Positions 34,569 through 43,694 of a stretch of 64,000 nt of DNA are shown piece by piece. The DNA comes from Cybelea sp963824595 (lineage in GTDB: Bacteria; Vulcanimicrobiota; Vulcanimicrobiia; Vulcanimicrobiales; Vulcanimicrobiaceae). The notes beneath the pieces were generated by a model. The model was not told where the DNA came from and did not search any database. It worked only from the letters and a program-made list of their open reading frames with translations. The DNA lies in assembly GCA_963824595.1 (NCBI GenBank), contig CAWGPY010000003.1, positions 186,001 to 250,000 on the forward strand, in the 5' to 3' direction. The stretch's first letter is position 1. Each line of letters starts with the position of its first letter. A program made the position numbers and the translations under genes.

Positions 34569-36190
34569 TCCTCGCGCGCGTCGCGGCCGCGTGGCTGGCG
34601 CTGGCCGTCGCACTCGCCGGCTGCACGCGCCCGCAGGGCGCGACGCGCGACGGCCGGCACAACGCATGGACGATCCCCGGCGTCCTGCGCCTGGGTGAAG
34701 ACGAAGAACCCGACAACCTCAACCTGATGTTCGCGCATACGGCCGCCGCCGACACGATCGCGGGCATGCTCTTCTCGTTCGTGCTGCGTTGCGACGCGCG
34801 CGGAAACTACGTTCCGGATCTAGCGACTCAGGTGCCCACGCTGCGCAACGGCGGCATCAGCCGCGACGGCAGGCGGATCACCGTGCACCTGCGCCGCGGC
34901 GTCGTCTGGGCCGACGGCGCGCCGCTCACGTCGGCGGATTGGCTCTTCACCTACCGTGCCGTGGTCAACCCGTCGAACAACGTCAAGACGCGCTACGGCT
35001 GGGACGACATCGCCTCCGCGGCGGCGCCGGACCCGCACACGATCGTCATCCGGCTCAAGCGGCCCAGCGTCGCCGTGCTCGGCATTCTCGGCTTCGGCGG
35101 CGCCGCCTATCCGCCGATGCCGGCGCATCTGCTGGCGAAGCTGCCGAACCTCAACGCCGCCGCCTTCAACGCGCGCCCGCTCTCCAGCGGGCCCTACGTG
35201 CTGCGCGAGTGGAATCACGGAACGTCGCTGGTCTTCGTGCCGAATCCGCGCTACTTTCGCGGGGCGCCGAGGCTCAAGCAAGTGATCTGGCGCGTCGTGC
35301 CCGACGTCAATACGCTCTTCAGCCAGCTCGCTACGCACGAGATCGACGTCTACCCGAACGTGAACGCGAACGCCGTCCGCCGGCTGAGCGGCGTTGACGG
35401 CATTCGGGTCGATCGCCGGCTCATCGCCGACTGGCGCCATCTAGGAATCAACGTGAGCCGGCCGCAGCTTGCCGACGTGCGCGTGCGGCGCGCGATCGCC
35501 GAGGCGGTGGACTGGAGGCGCATCAACGACACCGTATTCCACGGAATCGATCGGCTCGCGGTCTCCGACATCTTCCCGCAATCGTGGGCCGCGCCCGCGC
35601 TGCCGCCGTACCGCTACGATCCGGCCGGCGCGCGGCGCCTGTTGGCGCAGGCCGGGTGGCAACCCGGCGCCGACGGCGTGCTGCACAAGGGCGCGCTCGC
35701 GCTGCGCCTCACGATCTACGCCACCACCGGGCATCAGGAGAATACCGACTCGCAGGTGCTGATCCAGTCCATGCTGCGCGCGGCCGGCATCGACGTGGTG
35801 ATCCGCAACTATCCGGGCAGCTATCTGTTTGCCATGAACGGCCCGCTCTACACCGGGAAGTACGATCTCGAATGGTCCATCGAGACCAACGGGCCCGATC
35901 CGGACAACTCCGGCGACTGGAACGGCGCGTTCGTTCCGCCGCGCGGCGCGAACACGTCGTGGCTCGACGATCCGATCGTCAACGCCACGAGCAGCGCCGC
36001 GGCGAGCACGTTCGACCCCGCGGCCCGCAAGCGGCTCTACCAGCGCGAGGAGGAGCGAATCCGCGAGCTCGTCCCCGCCGTCTTCTTCAGCTGGCGCACG
36101 AACTACACGGCGATGAACGCCGACGTCAAGGGCTACGTTCCGGCGGCGTTCGTCGGCGACAGCTGGAACGCGTGGGAGTGGAGCATTTGA
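34565..36190 (+). CDS. peptide ABC transporter substrate-binding lipoprotein (family 5)
   Basis: A 541-residue extracytoplasmic binding protein. The signal ends in the lipobox VALAGC (Cys20). The SBP_bac_5 fold shows TIPGVLRLGEDEEPDNLNLM, ITVHLRRGVVWADGAPLTSA, ADVRVRRAIAEAVDWRRIND and YDPAGARRLLAQAGWQPGAD, standard for DppA/OppA-type proteins. No permease or ATPase genes follow, so it must use a transporter encoded elsewhere or deliver peptide to the neighbouring enzymes. In this operon murein- or D-Glu-containing peptides are a reasonable ligand. GTGA overlap with the DUF1611 gene and TTGA overlap with the peptidase. Confidence 0.9.
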   Translation: MILARVAAAWLALAVALAGCTRPQGATRDGRHNAWTIPGVLRLGEDEEPDNLNLMFAHTAAADTIAGMLFSFVLRCDARGNYVPDLATQVPTLRNGGISRDGRRITVHLRRGVVWADGAPLTSADWLFTYRAVVNPSNNVKTRYGWDDIASAAAPDPHTIVIRLKRPSVAVLGILGFGGAAYPPMPAHLLAKLPNLNAAAFNARPLSSGPYVLREWNHGTSLVFVPNPRYFRGAPRLKQVIWRVVPDVNTLFSQLATHEIDVYPNVNANAVRRLSGVDGIRVDRRLIADWRHLGINVSRPQLADVRVRRAIAEAVDWRRINDTVFHGIDRLAVSDIFPQSWAAPALPPYRYDPAGARRLLAQAGWQPGADGVLHKGALALRLTIYATTGHQENTDSQVLIQSMLRAAGIDVVIRNYPGSYLFAMNGPLYTGKYDLEWSIETNGPDPDNSGDWNGAFVPPRGANTSWLDDPIVNATSSAAASTFDPAARKRLYQREEERIRELVPAVFFSWRTNYTAMNADVKGYVPAAFVGDSWNAWEWSI

Positions 36191-37071
36191 GCGCGGCGTC
36201 CTTCGCACAGGTCGTGGGCGCCGACGAAGACGCGCGCCTGCTCTTCGAGCCCACGCGAGCGGGCGTGCTGAGCTGGAACACGCACGCGCCCAGCGGGCGG
36301 ATCGCCTTCCGGCTGCTGCGCGCGCATCAGCCCGCGAGCGATTGGCTCGACCACTCCGAGTGGCGCCCCACCGGCGCGAAGTCGTTCAGCCCCGAGCACG
36401 AGGGCGTGCGCGTGGACGTGGACGCGATCCGCGCGGCGCAGCCGTTCGACGGCCTCGAAGTGCGCGCGCGGGACGTGCGCTTCGAGCTGGTCGCCTTCTC
36501 TTCGCCGGTGCGCTCGCGCCCGTCGCTGCCGCACGCCCGCGACGCGATCATCCTCGACGTGCCGTCACGATCGCAATACGCCGAGGATCCGAGCCAGCGC
36601 GGCTGGTGCAGCCCCGCGAGCCTCGCGATGATCCACGCCTTTCACGGCATCGAGCAACCGGTGGCGCTCACGGCGCAAGAGGTGTTCGACCGCGCCTACA
36701 ACGGCACGGGAAATTGGTCGTTCAACGTCGCCTACAGCGGCCGGCTCGGCCTGCGCGGCGTCGTGGCGCACCTCTGCAACCTCGACCACGCCGCGCGGCT
36801 GATCGAGCGCAACCTGCCGCTCGCGATCTCGTACTCGTGGGGCGAGGGCGAGCTCCCCGGCGCGCCGCTCGAGCATTCCGACGGCCACCTGGTCGTGCTG
36901 TGCGGCTTCACGGGCGACGGCGACTGCGCCGTCAACGATCCCGCGGCGCCCAACGTGCGCGTCGTCTATCCGCGCGCCGCGATCGAACGGCTGTGGCAGC
37001 GCAACGAGGGCGTCGCCTACGTGGTGGCGCCGGTCGGCATCGACTACGCCGACGTGCTGACGTGGACTTAG
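36187..37071 (+). CDS. peptidase C39-like cysteine peptidase
   Basis: About 294 residues. The N-terminal half (LLFEPTRAGVLSWNTHAPSG, HSEWRPTGAKSFSPEHEGVR) looks like a beta-sandwich. The C-terminal half is a C39-like papain fold: catalytic Cys in SQRGWCSPASLAMIHAFHG, His in EHSDGHLVVLCGFTGDGD and Asn/Asp in AVNDPAAPN. No signal peptide is visible, so it may act in the cytoplasm on imported peptides. The TTG at 36187 overlaps the previous stop and has GGGAG eight bases upstream; a GTG at 36178 is the alternative start. Confidence 0.83.
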   Translation: MSAASFAQVVGADEDARLLFEPTRAGVLSWNTHAPSGRIAFRLLRAHQPASDWLDHSEWRPTGAKSFSPEHEGVRVDVDAIRAAQPFDGLEVRARDVRFELVAFSSPVRSRPSLPHARDAIILDVPSRSQYAEDPSQRGWCSPASLAMIHAFHGIEQPVALTAQEVFDRAYNGTGNWSFNVAYSGRLGLRGVVAHLCNLDHAARLIERNLPLAISYSWGEGELPGAPLEHSDGHLVVLCGFTGDGDCAVNDPAAPNVRVVYPRAAIERLWQRNEGVAYVVAPVGIDYADVLTWT

Positions 37072-37760
37072 AGGCGATCGACCGCGCCGTCGTGCGCTGC
37101 ACGCGCTGTCCCGAGCTGCGCGCGTACGCGGCCAGGGTCGCACGCGAGCGCAAACGCGCCCATCGCGACTGCGAGTACTGGGGCAAGCCGGTTCCCGCGT
37201 TCGGCGACGCTCGCGCTCGCGTGATGATCGTCGGCCTGGCGCCCGGCGCGCACGGCAGCAACCGGACCGGACGGCCGTTCACGGGCGACGCGTCCGGCGG
37301 CTTTCTCTATCCCGCGCTCTACCGCGCCGGCTTCGCGTCACAGCCCGACGCGACCGACCGCAGCGACGGCCTGACGCTGCACGACGCGCTGGTCACCGCG
37401 GCGGCTCGCTGCGCACCGCCGCAGAACAAGCCCACGCCCCAGGAGCTGCGCAACTGCTTTCCGTTCTTGCTGCAGGAGTTCGACGCTCTCCACCGGCTGC
37501 GAGTGACGATCGCGCTCGGATCGGTGGCGTTCGATGCGACCCTCAAAATGCTGCGCGAACGCGGTTTCACGCTCGACCCGCCGCGGCCCGCCTTCGCCCA
37601 CGGCGCCGAGGCGACGGCGGCGAAGGGACGGCGCAGGATCGCCGTGATCGCTTCGTATCACCCGAGCCGCCAGAACACCAACACCGGCAAGCTCACCGTG
37701 AAGATGTTCGACGCGATCTTCACCCGCGCGAACGAGCTCTTGGCTCGCCCGACAGGCTAG
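37062..37760 (+). CDS. uracil-DNA glycosylase, family 5 (UDGb-like)
   Basis: Removes uracil and some deaminated or oxidised bases from DNA. The 232-residue protein begins near the Fe-S region (DRAVVRCTRCPELRAYAA), has motif A as IVGLAPGAHGSNRTGRPFTG, the central CAPPQNKPTPQELRNCFPFL with the further cysteines, and motif B as SYHPSRQNTNTGKLT. These match family 5, which lacks the Asp/Asn in motif A used by family 4. The GTG at 37062 overlaps the peptidase gene by ten bases; the function appears unrelated to the rest of the operon. Confidence 0.92.
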   Translation: MDLEAIDRAVVRCTRCPELRAYAARVARERKRAHRDCEYWGKPVPAFGDARARVMIVGLAPGAHGSNRTGRPFTGDASGGFLYPALYRAGFASQPDATDRSDGLTLHDALVTAAARCAPPQNKPTPQELRNCFPFLLQEFDALHRLRVTIALGSVAFDATLKMLRERGFTLDPPRPAFAHGAEATAAKGRRRIAVIASYHPSRQNTNTGKLTVKMFDAIFTRANELLARPTG

Positions 37761-37763
37761 ACT

Positions 37764-38117
37764 TTAGTTCAACGCGTGCGACAGAACGATCGTCGCGCCG
37801 TATTCGAAACCAGCGAACAGCTCCGGCACGTCGGGATCGCGCGGACGGCAGGTCGCTGCATAGCCGTACTTTGACGCGCACAGCGTATACGTTCCGGGAA
37901 ACAGGGTTAGGAAGATGAACTGCCCGTTGGAATCGGAGATCGTCCGTGCGTGGAGGGCCGCCGACCGCGCGTAGACGGTCGCCCCCGGCACGACGAGGCC
38001 CGTGCCTTCGTCGACGACGGTTCCCCGGATCACGACGTTCTGCTGATTCATCTGCCAGTCCATCGGGCCGGGCCAGAAGAAAAAGTTCGATAGCATCAAC
38101 AACACCGCGATTTGCAT
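37764..38117 (-). CDS. secreted carboxypeptidase-regulatory-like domain protein
   Basis: One hundred and seventeen residues: a hydrophobic leader (MQIAVLLMLSNFFFWPG) and one CarboxypepD_reg-like beta-sandwich (NVVIRGTVVDEGTGLVVPGA, TISDSNGQFIFLTLFPGTYT, LCASKYGYAATC). Such domains are found on exported and outer-membrane proteins as binding or stabilising modules; here it stands alone. AGGAGGTG sits just before the ATG, one of the strongest ribosome sites in the window, so strong translation is expected. It converges with the uracil glycosylase gene, three bases apart. Confidence 0.75.
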   Translation of the reverse strand: MQIAVLLMLSNFFFWPGPMDWQMNQQNVVIRGTVVDEGTGLVVPGATVYARSAALHARTISDSNGQFIFLTLFPGTYTLCASKYGYAATCRPRDPDVPELFAGFEYGATIVLSHALN

Positions 38118-38177
38118 CGCCCACCTCCTGATTCTACTCGTTTATAGAGCGCTTCGGGCGCCGCGAGCGTGACCGGT

Positions 38178-39935
38178 TTAGCGGGCCTCCGGAGCGTAAC
38201 GCAGATGCAAGTCGCGGACCAGCTGCTCGGGCACCAGGCTCGGCGCGTCCATCATCACGTCGCGCGCGACCGAGTTCTTCGGGAACGCCGTAACCTCGCG
38301 CAGGTTCTGCTCGCCGCACGCGAGCATCACGATGCGATCGATGCCGAGCGCCATGCCGCCGTGCGGCGGCGCGCCGTACTCGAGCGCCCGCACGAAGAAT
38401 CCGAACCGCTCCTCGACCTGTTCGGCCGTGAGCCCGAGCATCTCGAAGATCTTGCGCTGCTCGTGCGCCTTGTGGATGCGGATCGATCCCGAGCCGAGCT
38501 CGTAGCCGTTGAGCACCATGTCGTAGTGCTGCGCGCGCATCTCCATCGGGGCGCGGTCGATCAGATCCCAATCGCCGGGCGCCGGCGCCGTAAACGGATG
38601 GTGCGCCGGCATCTTCGCGCCGGTCTCCTCGTCGATCTCGAGGTACGGAAAGCCGGTGACCCACGCGAACGCGTAGGTGTTGGGGTCGCGCAGCCCGCAG
38701 CGCTCGCCTACCTCGTTGCGCATCTTGCCGGCAACGGCGTACGCGAGCTCGGTCTCCCCCGCGAAGAGCAGCAGTGCGTCGCCGGTCTCCGCGACGAGCG
38801 CCGTCCGCACGGCCTCGATTTGTGCGTCGGTAAGGAACTTCGCGGCGGGCGATTTGATGCCGTCGGCGGCGAGCGCGATCCACACCATGCCCTTCGCTCC
38901 GAACTGCTTCGCGGTCTCCGTGAGCGCGTCGAAGTCGCGCCGCGAGAGCGCCGAGCCGCCGGGATACCGCAGCCCGACCACCGCGCCGCCCGCCTCGAGC
39001 GCCGAGCGGAACACGGCGAACTCCGTGCCCGCGAACGCCGCGCCGACGTCGGCGAGCTCGAGGCCGAAGCGCAGGTCGGGCTTGTCCAGGCCGTAGCGGG
39101 CGATCGCTTCGCGATGCGTCAGGCGCGGGAACGGCGCGAGCTCCACGCCCAGCACCGTGAGCCACACGTGGCGCATGCACGACTCCATCACCTCGAGCAC
39201 GTCGTCCTCGGTGCAGAACGAGAGCTCGACGTCGAGCTGGACGAACTCCACCAGGCGGTCGGAGCGCTGATCCTCGTCGCGCATGCAGCGCGCGATCTGC
39301 ATGTAGCGTCCGAAGCCCGATATCATCAGGATCTGTTTGAGCAGCTGCGGCGACTGCGGCAGCGCGTAGAAGTGGCCGGGGTAGAGCCGGCTCGGCACCA
39401 GATAATCGCGCGCGCCTTCGGGCGTCGACTTGATCATCATCGGCGTCTCGATCTCCAGGAAGTCGCGCGAATCGAAGAAGTCGCGCATCGCCTTGACGAT
39501 GCGATGCCGCGTGCGAAGGTTGCGCTGCATGCGGGGCCTGCGCAGGTCGAGATACCGGTACTCCAAGCGCAGGTTTTCGTCGACGTCGTCGTCGGCGTTG
39601 ACTTGGAAGGGCGGCACCTGCGAGCGGTTGTGGATCTCGAGCGAGTCCACGGCGACCTCGACGTCGCCGGTGGGCAGCCGCGGATTCTCCGTTCCCGCCG
39701 GGCGCCGGCGCACGGCGCCGCCCACGCGCAGCACGTCCTCGTTGCGTAAATGCTCGGCGTCGGCGAAGCTGGGGTGCTGCGGGTCGAACACGACCTGCGT
39801 GATTCCCTCGTGATCGCGCAGGTCGAGGAAGATCAAACCGCCGTGGTCGCGGCGGCGATTGACCCATCCGTCGAGCTGCACCGCGGCGCCTTCGTCGGCC
39901 GCCCGCAGCGCGCCGCACGATACCCTACGGTTCAT
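38178..39935 (-). CDS. aspS: aspartate--tRNA ligase
   Basis: The class II enzyme that charges tRNA-Asp (and perhaps tRNA-Asn, since no asnS is seen here). It has 585 residues, normal bacterial length. The N-terminal OB-fold is VQLDGWVNRRRDHGGLIFLD, motif 1 region is DFFDSRDFLEIETPMMIKST, motif 2 FGRYMQIARCMRDEDQRSDR, the bacterial GAD insertion follows (residues about 300-420), and motif 3 is PHGGMALGIDRIVMLACG. It overlaps the upstream GT2 gene by 11 bases. Confidence 0.97.
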   Translation of the reverse strand: MNRRVSCGALRAADEGAAVQLDGWVNRRRDHGGLIFLDLRDHEGITQVVFDPQHPSFADAEHLRNEDVLRVGGAVRRRPAGTENPRLPTGDVEVAVDSLEIHNRSQVPPFQVNADDDVDENLRLEYRYLDLRRPRMQRNLRTRHRIVKAMRDFFDSRDFLEIETPMMIKSTPEGARDYLVPSRLYPGHFYALPQSPQLLKQILMISGFGRYMQIARCMRDEDQRSDRLVEFVQLDVELSFCTEDDVLEVMESCMRHVWLTVLGVELAPFPRLTHREAIARYGLDKPDLRFGLELADVGAAFAGTEFAVFRSALEAGGAVVGLRYPGGSALSRRDFDALTETAKQFGAKGMVWIALAADGIKSPAAKFLTDAQIEAVRTALVAETGDALLLFAGETELAYAVAGKMRNEVGERCGLRDPNTYAFAWVTGFPYLEIDEETGAKMPAHHPFTAPAPGDWDLIDRAPMEMRAQHYDMVLNGYELGSGSIRIHKAHEQRKIFEMLGLTAEQVEERFGFFVRALEYGAPPHGGMALGIDRIVMLACGEQNLREVTAFPKNSVARDVMMDAPSLVPEQLVRDLHLRYAPEAR

Positions 39936-40818
39936 CGCGGCCCTCCTTGATGCCGGAAACGTAATAGAACTGCAGCAGCAGCTCGCGCGCCAACCGCGAG
40001 CGCCCCGCGCGCCGGTCGAGATAGCCCAGGGCGTGCGGCGACCTCGCGAGCAGCGAGTGAAGGCCGAGCGACACCGGGGTCATGCCGAGCTTCAGCATCA
40101 CCTCGAAATCGGGATGCTTGCGATAGAACCGGGCCGTCGAACGGCCGGCGAGCCGCATCTTCTGCTTCTGGTCGCCGTAGGCCACGTCTTGACAGTGGTA
40201 GTTCACCGCGTTGGGCTCGTAGAGAATCTCCACGCCGCCGCGCTGCAATCGGTAGCCGAGCTCCAAGTCCTCGTGCCCGTAGCCGGTGAAGCTCTCGTCG
40301 AAGCAGCCGACCCGCACCAAGTCGGCCCGGCGAACCGATGCGTTGCCCGTGAGAAAATAAAGCCACGACAGTTTTTTTCGCGACGGCGGATGGAGATGCC
40401 CGCGCGCTTCGGGACGATCTCGCTTGTAGGCGTACTCCGCCAAGTCCCGCACCTGAACTTCCAGACCGACGACCGCGATGCCGGTGCGCTCGCGGTGGCG
40501 GCGCAGATGCGTCGCCAGCAAGTCGGGCGACGCCAGGATGTCGGCGTCGTTGAACAGCACGATCTCGCCGGCGGCGGCGGCGATCCCCGCGTTGCGTGCC
40601 GCGGCGCGTCCGCCGTACGCGCCGGGCAGGTGGCGCACGTTCGGATGCCGTTCGCGAACGTCCGCAAGATATTCGGCCGTTCCGTCGGTGGAGTTGGAAT
40701 CGCACACGAGCAGCTCGTACTCGTCCGGCGCGATATCTTGCGCGAGCAGCGTCGGCACGACCTCGGCGAGCGTTTCGAGCCGGTTGTAGGTGGGGATCAC
40801 GACGGAGATCGCGGGCAC
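39925..40818 (-). CDS. glycosyltransferase family 2
   Basis: A 297-residue inverting transferase for envelope glycan synthesis. The GT-A fold is plain: PAISVVIPTYNRLETLAEVV at the start, LLVCDSNSTDGTAEYL, GGRAAARNAGIAAAAGEIVL and the metal-binding acid motif FNDADILASPD, then FLTGNASVRRADLVRVG and GYGHEDLELGYRLQRGG. Acceptor unknown. The GTG at 40818 stands one base after the stop of the GT9 gene, in a run of alternating GT2 and GT9 genes. Confidence 0.9.
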   Translation of the reverse strand: MPAISVVIPTYNRLETLAEVVPTLLAQDIAPDEYELLVCDSNSTDGTAEYLADVRERHPNVRHLPGAYGGRAAARNAGIAAAAGEIVLFNDADILASPDLLATHLRRHRERTGIAVVGLEVQVRDLAEYAYKRDRPEARGHLHPPSRKKLSWLYFLTGNASVRRADLVRVGCFDESFTGYGHEDLELGYRLQRGGVEILYEPNAVNYHCQDVAYGDQKQKMRLAGRSTARFYRKHPDFEVMLKLGMTPVSLGLHSLLARSPHALGYLDRRAGRSRLARELLLQFYYVSGIKEGRDEP

Positions 40819-40819
40819 G

Positions 40820-41800
40820 TCAGCTCTCCAGCAGCCGGGCGACGCCGGCCGCGATCTCGTCGCGAAACTGCTCGAGCTCGGCCGCGCCGGGGCTGCCCGG
40901 CTTGCGCACCAGCACGTGGGGCACGCCGTACGGCGACCATTCCTGTGAGTTCAGATTGAAGTAGCGGTGCTCGAACGCGACGACCGTCGGACGTTTCACC
41001 GCGCTCGCGACGTGCGTCGCGCCCGTGTCCACGGTCACGACCACGCGCGCGCGCTCGAAGACGGCCGCCCACTGATGGAACGGCAAGCCGTGCACGACGC
41101 GGGCGACGCCGGCGCTGACTTCGAACGCGGGCGCCATCGCCTCGCAGTCGCTCGCGACGGTGATCACGACCGGAGCGAGCGTGGCGAGCCGTTCGACGAT
41201 CGCCAGCGTTCCTTCGAGCGTGCTGCCGTGCGAGAACCACCGCTGCCCCAGATGAAACACGATGGGGTCGAGCGGGAGACCGCGCGCGGCCTCGCGGTCG
41301 ACGTCGGTGACGTCGAGCCGCAGCTCGGTGACGCGGCGATTCGCGCCGGCCCGCCCGACGAGATCGAGCAACTGCACGACCTCGTGTCGCACGACGCGTT
41401 CGGGATCGCGATCGCAGAGTTCGGGGTCGGCCTCCGAGATCATTATCCGGTTGAGGTAGAGCGGAGCCGTGAGGCGCGCGAACCAACGGCGTTCGTACGT
41501 ATAGCCGACGCGCAGCGCGGCGCGCGTCGCGCCGACGAGCTGCAGGTCCACGGCGCGCGGCGCCAGCGCGACCGCCACGTCGTATCCCTCGAGCCGCGCG
41601 CCGAACGCTCGCGGGCTTTCGCCGGCGGGCAGCACCAACAGCTCGTCGACGTCGTCGTTGCGTTCCATCACCACGCCGTTGTGGGCGCTGGTGACGATGG
41701 CTACGTGCGCGTCGGGAAAGGACGCGCGCACCGTCGCGATCGCGGGCGTCGAGAGGACGAGATCGCCGATCCGGTCCGTGCGCGAGAGCAAGATCTTCAC
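40820..41800 (-). CDS. glycosyltransferase family 9, heptosyltransferase-like
   Basis: The 326-residue GT-B protein starts KILLSRTDRIGDLVLSTPAI, the typical opening of LPS heptosyltransferases, and has IVFHLGQRWFSHGSTLEGT, VVHGLPFHQWAAVFERARV and VVTVDTGATHVASAVKRP, the conserved donor-binding end. With the ADP-heptose genes downstream in the same block, a heptose donor is likely but unproved. GTGA overlap with the GT2 gene upstream. Confidence 0.88.
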   Translation of the reverse strand: MKILLSRTDRIGDLVLSTPAIATVRASFPDAHVAIVTSAHNGVVMERNDDVDELLVLPAGESPRAFGARLEGYDVAVALAPRAVDLQLVGATRAALRVGYTYERRWFARLTAPLYLNRIMISEADPELCDRDPERVVRHEVVQLLDLVGRAGANRRVTELRLDVTDVDREAARGLPLDPIVFHLGQRWFSHGSTLEGTLAIVERLATLAPVVITVASDCEAMAPAFEVSAGVARVVHGLPFHQWAAVFERARVVVTVDTGATHVASAVKRPTVVAFEHRYFNLNSQEWSPYGVPHVLVRKPGSPGAAELEQFRDEIAAGVARLLES

Positions 41801-42693
41801 GACCGCAGCGCGCGTTCCAGCTCGTCGAAGTACGCCTCGTTGGCCAGCGCCCGCGCCGCTCGCAGCTCGTCGTTCGCCAGCTCGCGGTCGGCGGCGGCGC
41901 CCCCGAGGCGCCGGCGCAGGCGCGCCTCGATGCCGAGGCCGCGAAGCGCGGCGTGGAATCGCAGCTGCACCGGATTGACGCCGGTGGCGAGATAGGCGCG
42001 CCAGTGCGGATGGCGGCGCACGAGCTGCACCGCGGTGCGCGCTTGAGCGCGCGCCTGACGCACCATCCGCTCGACGCTCGCGCCGCGCGGAGGGGGCTTG
42101 ATATGAAACACGAGCGCCTTTGGATTGAACGCAGCGCGCACGCCGCTCGCGCGCAGCCGCAGGCCGACGTCGATGTCTTCCCACCCGTACTCGGCAAACG
42201 ATTCGTCGAAGCCGCCGATGGCGCGGATCGTCGCGAGCGGCACCGACACGTTGGTCGTCCAGAAGTAGTTGCCGCTGTAGTTCTTGATGCTCCAGATCGG
42301 CGGCGGCAGGTCGTCCACGCTCTCGGCCTCGATGGCGCCGCCGCGCACGATATCGGCCGGGCGGCGCGACGCGGCGCGCAGATGCTCTTCCACGAAGTTC
42401 GGGAGCGGCAGCACGTCGTCGTCGATGAAGATGACGCGGTCGCCGCTCGTCCGCGCCAGTCCGGCGTTGCGCGCGTTGGCCAACCCGCCGTTGCTCTGCG
42501 TCACGACCGTCAGCGCGCAGGTCGCCCGCCGCCGCGCGCGCTCGACCACCGCCGGCGTGTCGTCGGTCGAGCCGTCGTCGACCAGCACGACCTCGTAGTC
42601 GCCATCGGCGACGGTCTGCTCGAAGCACGCGTCGAGCACGCGTTCGAGCAGCGGCGCGCGGTTGTAGGTGCAGAGTTGAATCGTCGCGCGCAT
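41797..42693 (-). CDS. glycosyltransferase family 2
   Basis: A 298-residue GT-A enzyme: RATIQLCTYNRAPLLERVLD, VVLVDDGSTDDTPAVVERAR, SNGGLANARNAGLARTSGDR, the DxD region VIFIDDDVLPLPNFV, and GGFDESFAEYGWEDIDVGLR. It is similar in layout to the other two GT2 genes here and so the three may be paralogues. ATGA overlap with the upstream GT9 gene and GTGA with the downstream one indicate tight co-translation. Confidence 0.9.
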   Translation of the reverse strand: MRATIQLCTYNRAPLLERVLDACFEQTVADGDYEVVLVDDGSTDDTPAVVERARRRATCALTVVTQSNGGLANARNAGLARTSGDRVIFIDDDVLPLPNFVEEHLRAASRRPADIVRGGAIEAESVDDLPPPIWSIKNYSGNYFWTTNVSVPLATIRAIGGFDESFAEYGWEDIDVGLRLRASGVRAAFNPKALVFHIKPPPRGASVERMVRQARAQARTAVQLVRRHPHWRAYLATGVNPVQLRFHAALRGLGIEARLRRRLGGAAADRELANDELRAARALANEAYFDELERALRS

Positions 42694-43694
42694 CACGCGG
42701 CCTCGACCAGCAACGCCGCGGCCGCCAGGACGCGCGGAACGTCGAGGTTGGCGACGCAGGCGTAGTCGGCGCAGCGCTCCTTCGTGTCGCCCGGATGACA
42801 CGGGTACGTCGCGCGCACCGCGGCCGTGCGCGTTCCAAGCGGGGCCCAGCGATCGGGATAGTCCGATTGAAACGGAAAGATTCCGACCGTCGGGCAGCCC
42901 ACGGCCGCGGCGACGTGCATCGAACCGGTGGTGATGCCGACGAACGCCTTGGCGCGGCGCGCGAGCGCGCCGAACGCGCCGACGCTCGTCGCGCCCGCGA
43001 TCGAGACGACGCCGTCGCCGGCGTCCTTGGCGATGCGGCCCGCGAACGGTTCGTCGGCGGGCGACCCGGTCACGAGCACCGGCGCGGAGAGCCGGTCCCG
43101 CAGGGCGACGGCGAGCGACGTCCAGCCGTCGAGGGGCCAGACGCCGCGACGCGACGCGATCGCGTTGCACGGGTTGAGGATCACGAACTCTTCGGGCGCG
43201 CCCAAGGCGCCCGCGTCGCTCTCGTCCTGCGCCGTGGGCTCGAAGCGGTAACACGGATCCGAGGTGTCGCACCCGATGGCGCGCGCGTAGTCGAGCAGGA
43301 TCTGCGACCAGTGCGACGTCACGTCGCCGTTTTCGCTGCGCACGACGACGCGGTCGGTGAACCGGAACGAGTAGAAGCGTCGCGCCTGTCCCGCGCGCAC
43401 CGGGATGTTCGCGAGTTGCGGCACGCGCGCCGTCCGCGCCGTCGCCCAAGTGACGACGCACGCGTCGTATGCGTTTCGCTCGAGCTCGCTCGCGAGCGCG
43501 CGCTCGTCGCCCTCGTCGACGGCGACGGCGTCCACGTCGGGCACGCGCTGCAGCACGGGCGCGTGTGCCGGCAGCGTCAGCGCGTCCACGCGCTCGAACT
43601 TGCCGCGCAGCGCGCGCGCGACGATGGACGCGACGAGCGAGTCGCCGATCCCGCCCCCCGCGCAGTAGAGCAACGCCTTACCCGCGGGCGGCAT
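42693..43694 (-). CDS. glycosyltransferase family 9, heptosyltransferase-like
   Basis: A 333-residue GT-B protein: KALLYCAGGGIGDSLVASIV at the N-terminus, FVILNPCNAIASRRGVWPLD, TGSPADEPFAGRIAKDAGD and FVGITTGSMHVAAAVGCPTV, GIFPFQSDYPDRWAPLGTRT near the end. This matches ADP-heptose:LPS heptosyltransferases, though it is well diverged from the other GT9 gene. The ATG at 43694 lies 17 bp inside the previous GT2 gene. Confidence 0.88.
   Translation of the reverse strand: MPPAGKALLYCAGGGIGDSLVASIVARALRGKFERVDALTLPAHAPVLQRVPDVDAVAVDEGDERALASELERNAYDACVVTWATARTARVPQLANIPVRAGQARRFYSFRFTDRVVVRSENGDVTSHWSQILLDYARAIGCDTSDPCYRFEPTAQDESDAGALGAPEEFVILNPCNAIASRRGVWPLDGWTSLAVALRDRLSAPVLVTGSPADEPFAGRIAKDAGDGVVSIAGATSVGAFGALARRAKAFVGITTGSMHVAAAVGCPTVGIFPFQSDYPDRWAPLGTRTAAVRATYPCHPGDTKERCADYACVANLDVPRVLAAAALLVEAA

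Noticed and set aside
38169..39749. Plus-strand 526-codon open frame opposite aspS
   Set aside because: Shadow of aspS with no family signature.
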